A stretch of 64,000 bases of DNA from Tilletia caries (lineage: Eukaryota; Basidiomycota; Exobasidiomycetes; Tilletiales; Tilletiaceae): the NCBI GenBank assembly GCA_032718865.1, contig JALUTQ010000027.1:496001-560000 (forward strand). The letters run 5' to 3'. Numbering within the stretch: position 1 is the first letter of the stretch; each line of letters opens with the position of its first letter. The notes under the pieces were generated by a model. That model was given only the letters and a program-made list of their open reading frames with translations, did not search any database and had not been told where the DNA came from. Positions 21,679-32,446 of this stretch are shown here, one piece after another. Both the position numbers and the translations under genes were made by a program.

Positions 21679-22009
21679 TGCATAACTCTTCAAGGTGGCA
21701 TGCAAGGTTGATGTCGAGGAGGCATCGGCTCAAGTCAGTAACAACCAAGGCCAGCTGGCCATGATCGAGGCGCGGCAGGGGAGTGCATCGTGCTTGACGC
21801 TTGACGTTGAGCAAAGAGGTGGAGAGTTGTTGAACCTCAAGCCGAGCCGCCTGCACTCAGCTGGAACAAAGGGAAAGTTGAGCCGGGCCTTCCTCGATGC
21901 CAGCGCTCCAATCCCGTGAGTGCATACAGATCTACTCATCCTCACGCTTCACAGTGATCTGTCAACACGTGAAGGAGGTCGTTGAGGAGCATCGCAACTA
22001 GAGGACAGA
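21679..22009. promoter_or_regulatory. upstream region of the 22010 hydrolase
   Basis: This 331-bp stretch lies between the right flank of the retroelement and the hydrolase ATG. Short frames are present on both strands but none is convincing. It should hold the promoter and 5'UTR of the hydrolase. No TATA box was seen. Confidence 0.45.
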
Positions 22010-23371
22010 ATGGCATCCTTTTCTCAAGCTGTCTGGCTGGTGCTGATCGAGCCCGTGCTCAGTGAGTCCCCCACAGCCGGCGCTGCGTCTGTGCTTGAAG
22101 AGCCCGACCAGACTGACGCTCGTTCCTCCCTTCATCCTCTCTCGTTCGCTCCCTGGCGCGCGCGCGCAGTCCGTCTTGGCGTAGCTCCAGGCTCCGGCGA
22201 TCCGACGTACGGACGCATCAAGATCCCATACACGCCTCGCGAGCGGAAGTACATCTATGAAAATCCGCGCGTCCAAGTCACCGAGCGACGGGTTGCCTCG
22301 GGCCTCATCGAGAAGGGCACCGCGAAGGAGGCAAAGCAGGAGGACGCGGTGCAAAAAGCTGGTCCGGCGCTTGGTGGAGATACCTGGTACAACGTGTGGG
22401 AGATCCCGGAGGCGGTTCAGAAGGCCAATCTCAATTCGGACGTGGTCTTGGTCCATGGTATGAACGATTACGGCGGGAAGCTAGGTCCGCTGGCGATGCC
22501 GTACCTCGAAGCGGGATTCCGAGTTATCGTCTACGACTTGCCCGGCCACGGTCGATCAGCAGGTCTGCACGGGTATGCGCCTGACATGCGCGCTCTTCCC
22601 CAGGCTCTGCATGCCGTCATGCGTGATGTGATGAAGCACGACGGGGAGGCGGCTCGAGGTCGCAAGATGTTCCTCACTGGTACCTCCATGGGCGGCTTCA
22701 CCTGCTTGTACTATGCAGCCCTCTACTCTCCCATCCCGAAGAACAAGAACAGGGCGAACGGGACCAACGGACTTTCGAATGGCACTCAGCACCCAGCTGC
22801 CGAGGGGGGTGCCCAGGCAGATGACGATACCATCCCCGCTGAAACGGACGACTTGCTTCGCCCTAATCTGGCAGGCGTCGCAGTAACCGCCCCGATGATC
22901 ACAATCTCAAAGGAATCCACGCCTCCGTGGATCCTGCACAAGATCGCGGAACTCCTGTGTTTTATCGTACCCCGGCTGCCGCTCGTAAAAGGTGTCAAGG
23001 GAAACACGTCGGACGACCCACGGACGGACGTCGAGTTCCATCAGGACCCAATCACGTACAAGGGCAATGTCCGTATTGGAACCGGTCTTGCGATATGGGC
23101 GGGTATCGAGCACCTGCAGCAAATCCCGGACCAGATTCAGTGTCCCGTCGCACTTCATCACGGCAGCAAGGATCGCGCCACGAGTGCGCAGGGGACCAAG
23201 GAGTTCTTCCCCCGGATAGGAAGTGAGAGGAAGACACTGAAGATTTGGGACGGGTATGAGCATATCATGCAGAAGTTCGTGGATGGTATGTCGAAGGAGG
23301 ACGAGGCGAAGTCGAATGCGGTCATTCATGCGATGCGGGACTTTTTCCTGGAGCTTGCGAAGGAGTCGTAG
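22010..23371 (+). CDS. alpha/beta-hydrolase, monoacylglycerol-lipase-like (S33)
   Basis: This serine hydrolase resembles fungal Yju3/monoglyceride-lipase proteins, which cleave monoacylglycerols at lipid droplets or membranes. The oxyanion region VVLVHGMNDYGG leads to the nucleophile elbow GTSMGG (Ser at about 22688), the acid in HHGSKDRATS (about 23171) and the His in GYEHIMQ (about 23261). An extra low-complexity loop (NKNRANGTNGLSNG, then acidic) lies between strands. The frame is open from the ATG at 22010 (453 residues). A 108-nt segment 22062-22169 (GTGAGT..GCGCAG, branch ACTGAC) looks like an intron and is a multiple of three. Splicing would give 417 residues joining VLIRLGVAPGSG. I favour splicing. 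Substrate is inferred from the family only. Confidence 0.82.
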   Translation: MASFSQAVWLVLIEPVLSESPTAGAASVLEEPDQTDARSSLHPLSFAPWRARAVRLGVAPGSGDPTYGRIKIPYTPRERKYIYENPRVQVTERRVASGLIEKGTAKEAKQEDAVQKAGPALGGDTWYNVWEIPEAVQKANLNSDVVLVHGMNDYGGKLGPLAMPYLEAGFRVIVYDLPGHGRSAGLHGYAPDMRALPQALHAVMRDVMKHDGEAARGRKMFLTGTSMGGFTCLYYAALYSPIPKNKNRANGTNGLSNGTQHPAAEGGAQADDDTIPAETDDLLRPNLAGVAVTAPMITISKESTPPWILHKIAELLCFIVPRLPLVKGVKGNTSDDPRTDVEFHQDPITYKGNVRIGTGLAIWAGIEHLQQIPDQIQCPVALHHGSKDRATSAQGTKEFFPRIGSERKTLKIWDGYEHIMQKFVDGMSKEDEAKSNAVIHAMRDFFLELAKES

Positions 23372-23708
23372 GACTTCGACGGATTGGAGCTTTGCTCTCG
23401 GCGCTTCTGGCCTGACCAAGTCGACTCCGATCCTTCGTTCTCCATTCGCTTCCAACACGATCAAGAATCTTTCGGTTGAGGTCCTTTCCTTTTACCCTTC
23501 ACTCTCGCGCGGATGCCGGATGTTTATTTTTCAACCTCCCCAGAGGATGGACCCGCCTCGTCTGCGTAGCGTCCATCCCTCTTCTCTTCGTCACGGATCT
23601 GTCTCCTTACCACGCCCCTTTACAACTTCGTTCATCCTGTCTCTCACGGACCGTCGTTCCTCCAGCTCTTGTCATCCTTCTGTTCTGTGATACCCATTTC
23701 TCTTCAAT
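23372..23708. other. convergent intergenic region hydrolase/MTQ2
   Basis: These 337 bp between two stops are C/T-rich with no conserved frame. I see 3'UTR sequence only. Confidence 0.55.
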
Positions 23709-24743
23709 TTACGGGTCTAGATGCGTGGGACGGATGGCCCGAATGACGAAGAGATGTTCCCTCCCTGCTCGACGCTGTAGCACAATCTCGGCGTCGAGTC
23801 CTCGTTGCTGCAATCGCTCGACGAGGGCAGGTGGGTCGTTCTGTCGGATAGCGACCAGGTAGAATGCCCCGCCGGGACTCAGATATGTCTGCAGAGTGTG
23901 AGCGAGAAAACTTTGGTCAAGGCATGTCCATTGGTGAGCTGTGCCAAGGTTGGAAGGACGACTGACCTCGATACCGTCCACCGACCCTTCGAGCCCGCGG
24001 CCATCGATGAGCTCGTCCACCAGCCGTGTACCTGTCTGTCCTCCTGCCCAAGATCCTGCAATACCAGCCGCTTGCTGTGCCAGAGCCTCCTCTTCCTCAA
24101 GCGTGGGAACGTAAGGCGGATTGAAGACAAGCAGATCGATCAATCCTGCGCTTTGCTCGACCTGACCTCCATCTTGTCGTGAATCTTGCCTTGATGCCGC
24201 TCTTGACTTGAGAGAGGAGAGCATGTTACCCAGCACGGGTTCGAGGTGGACTTGATTTGCTTTACCCGTTCGGCTTGTGCAGTCGATCGCGCGTGGGTTG
24301 ATGTCGATGCTCAGGATCGCTGCAGAACGATCAGATTCAGTGACACAAGTTAGGTAGATCATGGGCAAGTATGGAAATCGAGCTCACCAGCACTTTTGCT
24401 ACCGAGAATCTTGCCGACAAAGGTAGAGACGCATCCTGATCCGCTTCTTTTGGGTTTCAATGGACAGTGAAAGCTCAGTACGGCACGGCTTCAATTCGAT
24501 CGACCAGTCATCTACTCACCCAATCTCAACGCAGAGTCGTGGCCGCTTCGCCGGGGATGTTTTTCCTTCGATTGTGGGAGTAGTACTAGTCTGCCGATAC
24601 GAGGTGAAAGGGCTCTCCCCTCTCAGGGCAGATTGGTCCTGCTCAAGTGCGTCGAGGAGGATGAAGGTGTCCTCAGCGGGCTCGTAGACGTGTCGGAAGT
24701 CGGCCGAGGTGAGGTGGGAAAGCGAAGGAGTCGGTATGGACAT
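23709..24743 (-). CDS. MTQ2: eRF1 glutamine methyltransferase catalytic subunit Mtq2
   Basis: Mtq2 (N6AMT1/HEMK2 family) pairs with Trm112 and methylates the GGQ glutamine of release factor eRF1. Four exons on the minus strand (24743-24520, 24446-24388, 24319-23967, 23888-23709) give 271 residues, near the normal 220-270. The start SHLTSADFRHVYEPAEDTFILLDAL is typical. The SAM loop EIGSGSGCVS spans the first intron, DINPRA binds the ribose, and the catalytic FNPPYVPT is at about 24086. WAGG.TGTRLVDELID and LSPGGAFYLV follow. The third intron (23889-23966, GTCAGT..GCAG) is 78 nt and free of stops, so retention would add 26 residues. The ATG lies only 12 bp from that of the divergent neighbour. 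Confidence 0.93.
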
Positions 24744-24755
24744 TGATACTAGCTA

Positions 24756-27700
24756 ATGGCAAGGGGTCAGCGCGAGGCCGTCTTCGATACTGCCTGGACC
24801 GACCTGAACCTCTGGCGGACAGCGATGAAAATGGTCCAAGTCGAGGAAGATGTGAATGCGGAAGGAGTCGGACGACATCCGGGAAAACTCGGAGTTGGCT
24901 CAGAGCAGAAGAAAGCCCAAACCTGGCTGGACGCGTGCTCTCGACGAGTTCCGACTTGTCCATCCGCTTCGAAGGAACGGGAAGTACGTAGTCCACCCAT
25001 GATGCAGGGCGTAGCGCCTGGGAGCGGGCAGAAGCGTCCCGCCATGTTGCCGACCAGGCTCCCGGTGATCGATAAGACGGAGGAACTTACGCCTGCACAG
25101 ATGGCAAAGTGGAGTGTCAAGGTGGCAGGCAGGGCAGACAACGTGTTCCCCATCTTCGCTTCAGCAACCAAGGAAGTATCCGCTCCGTCAAAGAGAACGA
25201 CGTCCCAGGCAGGGCCGCTGCCCGCTCAAAATGGATCCCAGGCTCCTGTTGGGGCGGGTCATATCGGTACGAGCAGGGCTGGAGCTCTGCTCGAAGCCTC
25301 GCAACACTTCGACCTTTCCAAAGCGAGCCTTGCCGCTCAACACGCTTATACTCTCGGAGCTGTCCCGAACACGTCGAACCTCCAGGCAGGCAGCACGATC
25401 GGTGTACCCTCTTCCTCATTCCGTAGAGAAGATCGGCGGACGACTCGCTCGGGACAGATTTTACGGCATGACGAGGCGATCCGTCGAAGTAGTGGCGTAC
25501 AGGACATTCCCTTGCTCGAAAGGCCTACTCAGACATTCGTCTCCGGCGTCGGTGGGTCGAGAGACGTCCTTCCTGAGGAAGTCCATCCGTTTCGGCTGCC
25601 TTACACCAACAAGAGACCTCGAACGGGCGCATGGCAGGCTTGGACGGACGAAGCGGTCAAAGAGCTCGAGGTCGAACGTCAGAGACGGATTCGACTCAAG
25701 AGGAAGGAGCGGAAACTTGCCAATGCTCAGAACGGGGACGGTGCTAGTAGTAAAGTTGATGACTTGGATGACGAGGACAGTCTGTTTGGAAATGATTTCG
25801 AAGGAGACGGTATCGATGGGGACGAGGGCGAACGACCTGTGCGCCTGAGCATTCGCAAAAGGTGAGTGAAATTGTTTCCCATTCCGTTCTTCGTCCAAAG
25901 GATACATCGATCTGAAAGACCTTCTGCCATCCACGCAGCATGGTCCTGCTGCAATCCTTGCGGCAGTCGAGATTGCTACATATGACCGCCCTGCTCCCTC
26001 CTTTCTCCATTCGAAACGCCCCTTCCACATCATCTGCCACTTGGATGTCCTCGACGTCCAATGCACTGATTAGTGGGGCCAAAAGGACGCGGAGTGGGAT
26101 CGTCAAGTCAGGCGCTTTGCCGCAAGGCAGCGTCTCCTTGCCCGAATTCTCTTACATCTCCCCCCTCCCACCCTCCCTCACTCATCACTTCGACCTGCGA
26201 CAACCTCACTTCCTGCTCCAACTTGGATGTGCCGATGTTCGTATTGGCCCGCACTTGTTCTTGCGAACCAAGTTCTGGGAGGTTCGACCTGACATGGAAG
26301 GTATCCAAGCTACCCGGATGGCTGCCCAGCGAACAGGACGGCAGGAACAGCTATCAGGCGAGCCCTCAGTCACACGAGCAGGTACACAGACACCTCGAGG
26401 AGCAGCTTCGACCATCTTGAACTCCATACCGCCGCAGGGCATATGGGCCAACGACCCAGCTTACCGGCCCAGACCGCCGATCATCGTGGTCGAGTTTCAA
26501 GAGAATCCAAGCATGCGATACGTGCTTCCGCTCTGGGCCACGGCCGTCGAATGCACGCGGTTCCTGCGGGCCAAGCCTTCTGCCGATATGTCAAAGGACA
26601 AGGCGCAGTATGAGCTCGTGCTCACGTTTGGGGTGCCTGCGCTGGGCTCTGCGGCGCGTTCCCACTCGGCTGCTCTTGTCAGCGCGGAAGCGGTGGCACA
26701 AAAGAAGGCTCGTCAGCAGAAAGAGCTTGCAAAGCGGAAAGCGGAGGAAAAAGCTGCAAAAGAAGCAGCTGAAGCGAAAGCACAAGCTGCTGCAGCGGCG
26801 GTGGCGGCGGCGATCATTGCGACAGCGACGGTTACCACGACCACTACTGGTACTGATGTGGCAGAGGTTGCTTCACAAGCGCCAACGGAGCCGGAGCCGC
26901 GACCGACGATGCAAACGCGGTCGAGGATGAGTACACAAGCTGCACCCGCTCTCGACAAACCGGCTGGTCTTGGATCCAACATACCGACCGTCCCAACAGC
27001 GCGACAAGAGACGCCGCCTCCGCTCCCTCCCACCCATCCCACCCTCGGCCTCAAGAATCAGGATTGGCTGGTCACGTGGAGACTCCGTGGTGAAGGCTCA
27101 GCATGGACGGGCTTACACGCACGCGCGAGCGATGCCCAGACCACGATCAAGCCCGAGGAAGAGAGCTTCACTCGTGCCGAGCTGAGCGAGACGCTGCGCG
27201 AAGCCTTCGGTCGGGTGCCCGGTGCGTTGCAGTACGACCATTTTCTGGATTGGGAGACGCAGGGTGAGGCTTCGGCTCGGACGGAGGCGGAGATTGATGC
27301 GGCGGCGGCGAATAAGAAGCGGTATAAGAAACGGAAGACGGTGCAGATTGTGACGGAGGCGGATCTGGCTGCTGCTGCTGCGGCGGCGGCAGCGGCGAAG
27401 ACGGAGGCGGCGGCGCCTGCGTCTGTGGTTGATGTCGCTCCGATGACGGTAACCTCGGTGAACGCTGCGCCAGCGACGACGGCTGCGGCAGATTCTGCTT
27501 TCGTGGCGACGGCTACAGCGATCGATACTGCGGCAACCACGGCCGCGGTGGACGTTGCTCCTGTGACGACGGCTATGGCGACAAATACTCCTGTGACCAT
27601 ACCTGTGGCAGATGCTGCTCCAGTGACCGCGGTTATGGCGAATGCTTCTCCGGTGACGACGGCTATGGTAAATGCTGCTCCAGTGAACATGGCTATGGCG

Positions 27701-29032
27701 AACAACACTCCATCGACGACGGCTGCGGTGCCAGTTCCTCCCGAGACAACAGCCGCGGTGGAAATTACTCCAGCGACGACAGCTGCGACGAATCTCGCTC
27801 CGTCAACGGGGACGGTGCCTGCAACTGCTCCTGCTCGTGCGATTGCGTTTACGATTGCGAATGGTTTCGCTAGGCATGTACCGGCAGCAGCGGCTGCTTC
27901 GAGGTTTGCTATGCCTGCTGTGCCAGCTGGATTTGCTTTGCCTGCTGGGTTTACAAGTGCTCCTGCTCGGCCTGCTGAGTTTGCAAGTGCTCCTGCTCGT
28001 GCGATTGCAATTTCGATTGCGAATGGTAGGTGTTTACCTACGTTTGCTCCGGCAACAGCGGCTGCTTCGAGGTTTGCTGCGCCTGTTGTGCCGCCTTCTG
28101 CTCTTGCGACTACGACTGGCCATGTCCCTGCACCTGCGGCTTGGGTTGCACCTGCGACAGCACCTGCAATTGCTCCAGCAACCGCGCCTGCAACTTTGGC
28201 TGTACCCGCAATTGCGACTGTGCCTGTGCCTGTCACTCTGCCTGCGCCTGTCACTCTGCCTGCGCCTGTCACTCTGCCTGCGCCTGCTCCGGCAGCAGCG
28301 GCTGCTTCTGCGCTTGCTCCGGCAGCAGCGGCTGCTTCTGCGCTTGCTCCACCAACGGCTGCTGCTCCTGCGACGGCTCCTGCACTTGCGCCTGCTCCGG
28401 CACCAGCGGCCACTTCTGTGCCTGTGCCTGTGCCTGTGCCTGCTGTGCCTGTGCCTGTTGTTCCTGCAACTGCTCCACCTGCGCCTGCTCCGGCACTGGC
28501 ACCAGCGGTTACTTCCGTGCCTGCCGTGCTTGTCAGGGCGCCCGCGGCTGCGACTACGATACAAACAGGTCCATCTCCCGACCCTACCGCACCCCCTCCG
28601 CCCGCAAAGAAGAGCAAGAAAGTCCTCGCGCAAATCAAGAACGCCAAACCCAAACGAATCCTCCGCCGACCGTCTTCCTCCGCCTGCTGGCCACCACCGA
28701 CCCCCGAACAGCTGGCGCACGGGGAAGCGCACTTCCAAGCCCTCACCCGGGCCTTCGCGAATGTCATCCGCGGAGGATCAGCATCGGGGCGGGAGAGGAA
28801 CTTCCCGATTCTCAGTGTGGAGACGCCGGTTATCATGCCGGCTGGGTTGAAGGAGGAGGTTGTGGATCCGGATCGGCCGCGGTTGCGGGTGTATGATGAG
28901 ATGCCTGTTTTGAAGAAGTGGAAGCGGGAGGATGAGGATGGGTGGGCGTTGGTTAGGAATGTTGACCCTTCCCAGTCCGGGGTGGTTGAGAGACAAGAGG
29001 CGAAGGACAAGGGCAAGCAGGTGGCCAGGTAG
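24756..29032 (+). CDS. large low-complexity protein, unrecognised
   Basis: I do not recognise this protein. The simplest model joins 24756-25861 to 25939-29032 (77-nt GTGAGT..GCAG intron), giving 1399 residues. A later acceptor at 26073 keeps the same frame and removes 45 doubtful residues. Candidate conserved blocks are LPVIDKTEELTPAQMAKWSVKVAGRAD-like sequence (about 25045-25140), HPFRLPYTNKRPRTGAWQAW (about 25590) and IIVVEFQENPSMRYVLPLWA (about 26480). Residues from about 27360 to 28560 are an Ala/Pro/Thr/Val tract made of diverged short repeats. The C-terminal 150 residues are charged again (KKSKKVLAQIKNAKPKRILRR). The 24756 ATG is 12 bp from the MTQ2 ATG, so the ATG at 25001 (MMQGVAPGSG) may be the true start. 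A nuclear role is a guess from the basic patches. Confidence 0.6.
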
Positions 29033-30250
29033 CTCTTCATTAATCGGCATCACTTCCAGTACCGAACGGGCAGCAGCCATCTTGCGCTTGGCAATGTACA
29101 AAACTTCTTTCTCCGTGCACGGCAGACGAGACGTTCTCTCAAAGAGCAAGTCCGAAGCGGTAGAGGTGCCATTACTCGTGGAAGAGCGGGCGAAAAGCAC
29201 AAGAGCTGTGCATGATTGGATTTCAGAGAGGGCTGTTTGGAAATGCAGGCAGAGAAGGGGAAGCAAAGTGGGTTGGGTTGGGAGGAGGATGGAGGGGAAA
29301 GTGGAGGGAGGGGATGGAAGCGGGAGCAGGAGCAGGAGCGGGAGGAGGAGCATTGAGGGAGAGGGCAAGGAAAATGATGGGGAAATTCCATGAGCGGCTG
29401 GCGGAGATACGAAGAGAGAAGTACATGCGCTTGTGTCAGTCAAAAGCCAATGCGGAAAGGGGCAGAAGGAAGGGCAGAAACAGGCGAATACTCACAATAT
29501 TGGGCGGAGACAGAGAAGGTGCCAATCGGATTCGTAAATGCTTGATGCCTTGATGCCGTCTTCGTACAGGAATCTTGCTCTTGAAGTTATCGAAAAACCG
29601 GGATGTCGGCCCTGTGAAAAAGGGGAAAACGGAGGTAGACCAAGGTGCAAAGATAATGGTGAGGCAGACAAACTCAGCTTTGTGTGCAATGTCGTACAGA
29701 GGAGGCCGAATCGATCGGATAAGACTGCTGCTGGGGAAGAAGAGGAAGGAAGCAGACAGATCAAGGTGAGGGCAAGGTGGACAGAAAGACGGAAGCAGAC
29801 AAAACTTCAGCTCGATGTTGAGGTGGACGGGATCGGAAAGGACTTGGGTGGGAGCTTGTGGGGAGAATCTACAGACGGGGACAGAAGTTAGAATGAGAAC
29901 GATGGTCCTGAAAGCGAGTAAGTCGAGGAGCAGGTAGAAGAGGCGATTGCCGACCAAGGCGGACGATGGTCCCGAGAGCGAGTAGGTTGAGTAGGAGGCA
30001 GAAGAGGAAATTGCTAATAAGCATGGCTGGCGCGGCTCCCGCCGTCCTTCTGCCTGTGGGGGTAGCAACGAAGGACCGCGGGCGAGCGAGGGAGCGAGAT
30101 ACGGGAAGGTGTTCTCTCGGCCGAGAGCAAATAAAAAATTCAGTCCGACGCGCTTGAGAAGAAACTTGCTCGATGGCATGGACGACGTTCTTGATGAGCT
30201 CGACACAGACACACACTCCCATACTGAGATCCTGACACCCTCAGAGCGAG
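29033..30250. other. gene-poor region before CBF5
   Basis: These 1.2 kb between the stop at 29032 and the CBF5 ATG are purine-rich on the + strand. That gives long Leu/Pro-rich open frames on the minus strand (for example 29436-30257) with no recognisable domain. A diverged 64-bp tandem duplication lies at 29899-30026. The CBF5 promoter and leader must be in the right part. I see no confident gene. Confidence 0.5.
29899..30026 (+). repeat. diverged 64-bp tandem duplication
   Basis: Two adjacent copies begin ACGATGGTCC at 29899 and 29963 and share GCGAGTA and AGAAGAGG at matching offsets. They are roughly 75% identical by eye. Both lie in the CBF5 upstream region. Confidence 0.65.
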
Positions 30251-32013
30251 ATGGCATCGACAGCAGTCCTGGCCAACACCGTCGCAGCCCAGCAGGTCGC
30301 AGGCGACTTCGCCATCGTGCCCGCCAACACCGGACCCAAGCTGAACACCTCCGAGTGGCCGCTGCTGCTGAAGAACTACGACAAGCTCCTCGTGCGCTCC
30401 TCCCACTTCACTCCCATCCCGCACGGATGCTCGCCCTTGAAACGCCCGCTCTCCTCCTACGTCCGCTCAGGCGTGATCAACCTCGACAAACCATCGAACC
30501 CGTCCTCACACGAAGTCGTGGCATGGATCCGACGTATCCTCCGAGTCGAGAAGACCGGTCACTCCGGTACGCTCGATCCTAAGGTCACTGGATGTCTTAT
30601 CGTCTGCATCGACCGTGCCACTCGGCTTGTCAAGTCCCAGCAGAGCGCGGGTAAGGAGTACGTTGCCGTCCTGCGCTTGCACGACAAGCTCGCCGACCCT
30701 AAGGCCCTGCCTCGCGCCATCTCCACCTTGACCGGCGCCCTCTTCCAACGTCCCCCGCTCATCTCCGCCGTCAAGCGCCAACTCCGCATTCGTACCATCT
30801 ACGAGTCCAAGCTGCTCGAGTTCGACAACGACAGGCATCTCGCCGTCTTCTGGGTCTCCTGCGAGGCAGGCACCTACATCCGTACCCTCTGTGTCCATCT
30901 CGGCCTCCTCGTCGGCGTCGGTGGTCACATGCAGGAACTCCGTCGCGTCCGCAGTGGTGCGTTGAGCGAGAACGACAGCATTGTGACCATGCACGACGTC
31001 CTTGATGCCCAGTGGCTGTACGACAACCACAGGGACGAGTCCTACCTCCGCCGCGTCATCCGTCCGCTCGAGTCCCTCCTTGTCGGATACAAGCGCATCG
31101 TCGTCAAGGACTCGGCTGTGAATGCGGTCTGCTACGGCGCCAAGCTCATGATCCCCGGTCTGCTCCGGTACGAGTCCGGTATTGAGATTCACGAGGAGGT
31201 CGTGTTGATGACTACCAAGGGAGAGGCGATTGCGTTGGCCATTGCTCAGATGTCCACTGCCGATCTCTCGACGTGTGATCACGGTGTGGTGGCACGCGTG
31301 AAGAGGTGCATCATGGAGCGTGACACCTACCCGCGCCGATGGGGCTTGGGACAGGTGGCATCGGTCAAGCAGGCGCTCAAGAGTGAGTTTTTCTGTTCCA
31401 CGTCCCTTCATGTCACACTCAGCTCTAACATCTACGTCCTTTTACAGAGAACGGAAAGCTGGACAAGCGCGGCAAGGCCATCGACGGCGTCACACCCGAG
31501 TCATGGTCAAAAGGCTACGTCGACTACTCAGGCCACGCAGGCGCACTCGCCCTCGGCCCATCTGCCGGCGGAGCCGCACCCTCAACCTCAGCATCAGCAA
31601 CAGCAGCACCATCAACACCTGCGCCCGTCGCAGGCAAGAAGCGCAAGGCGAACGACGACGACGATGACGATGGGGATGAGACGACGGGGGCGAATGGGCA
31701 TGCTGAGAATGGGGATGTGGATGAGGCGGAGGCGAAGAGGAGAAGGAAGGAGGAGAAGAAGCGGAAGAAGGAGGGTAAGGCGGCTTCTGCTGCTGGCGAT
31801 GGGGATGTCACTGTAGGGGACGTATCAGTAGCTGAGGTGAGTTTCATGAATCTTCTCCTGGACTGGAATGCTAAGCTTCCGGGCGGACACTGACCTTCCT
31901 TTATTTCTAAACAGTCGACCAAGTCCAAGAAGGAAAAGAAGGAGAAGAAAGAGAAGAAGGAAAAGAAGGAAAAGAAGAAGAAGGACAAGGAGGAGAGTGA
32001 TGATGACGAGTGA
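30251..32013 (+). CDS. CBF5: H/ACA snoRNP pseudouridine synthase Cbf5 (dyskerin)
   Basis: Cbf5 is the catalytic subunit of nucleolar H/ACA snoRNPs and converts uridine to pseudouridine in rRNA. Three exons (30251-31382, 31448-31836, 31915-32013) give 539 residues. A dyskerin-like N-terminus (FHFTPIP-type [17 protein letters not shown]) precedes the TruB domain: [17 protein letters not shown], then [14 protein letters not shown] with the catalytic Asp (about 30573), and [11 protein letters not shown]. The PUA domain follows ([21 protein letters not shown], then [16 protein letters not shown]). The tail is Lys-rich ([14 protein letters not shown]), encoded by the last two exons, as in other Cbf5 proteins. 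Confidence 0.97.
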
Positions 32014-32446
32014 ACAAAATTTGGGGGGGTTCTCATCCCTTCGCACCTTCGCTTTCTTTCCCCATCGTCCCTCTCTTCCTAGAATGCTGTTTCCATTCTC
32101 TCTCGCTTGCCTCTCGGTACCATGTTTGCCTTGTTCTCTCTTCGTACCCGAGTCAGTAATAGCTATGCAGCACTCACTTTCCCCTCCCTTCCCCCACCCT
32201 CACCTCGACGATGCTCGCTCTGTTTCCTCTCGCTCTATTCTCTCTCTCTCTATCGTTGCAAGGTTCTCTCATCTGTTCATTCTTGATTCATTCCCTGTGC
32301 CAAATCTGGAGTAATGTCTGATGTTGACAAGAGGAGCGTGAAGCGTGAAGCCCCGTGTTCCAGGTTGCGATAAGGAGTGCACAGCTCTGCTGAGGATACG
32401 TGTGAATGGATGAACAGCGTCTCTCCCCTTCTCTTCCTTCGACGCG
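32014..32446. other. convergent intergenic region CBF5/IMA1
   Basis: These 433 bp between two converging stops are T/C-rich (TCTCTCTCTC near 32240) with no coding signal. I see 3'UTR sequence only. Confidence 0.55.

Noticed and set aside
28030..28896. + strand Cys-rich frame resembling a metallothionein or keratin-associated protein
   Set aside because: It is a shifted reading of GCT/CCT/TGC repeats in the Ala/Pro tract. The frame that continues into charged C-terminal sequence is the coding one.
27058..29040. 660-codon minus-strand frame, Ala/Gly/Val-rich
   Set aside because: It is the antisense of the repeat tract in the 24756 gene and has no domain or splice structure.
29436..30257. Minus-strand Leu/Ser/Pro frame overlapping the CBF5 start
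   Set aside because: It is explained by purine-rich + strand composition. There is no recognisable domain, and it overlaps the CBF5 leader and start.
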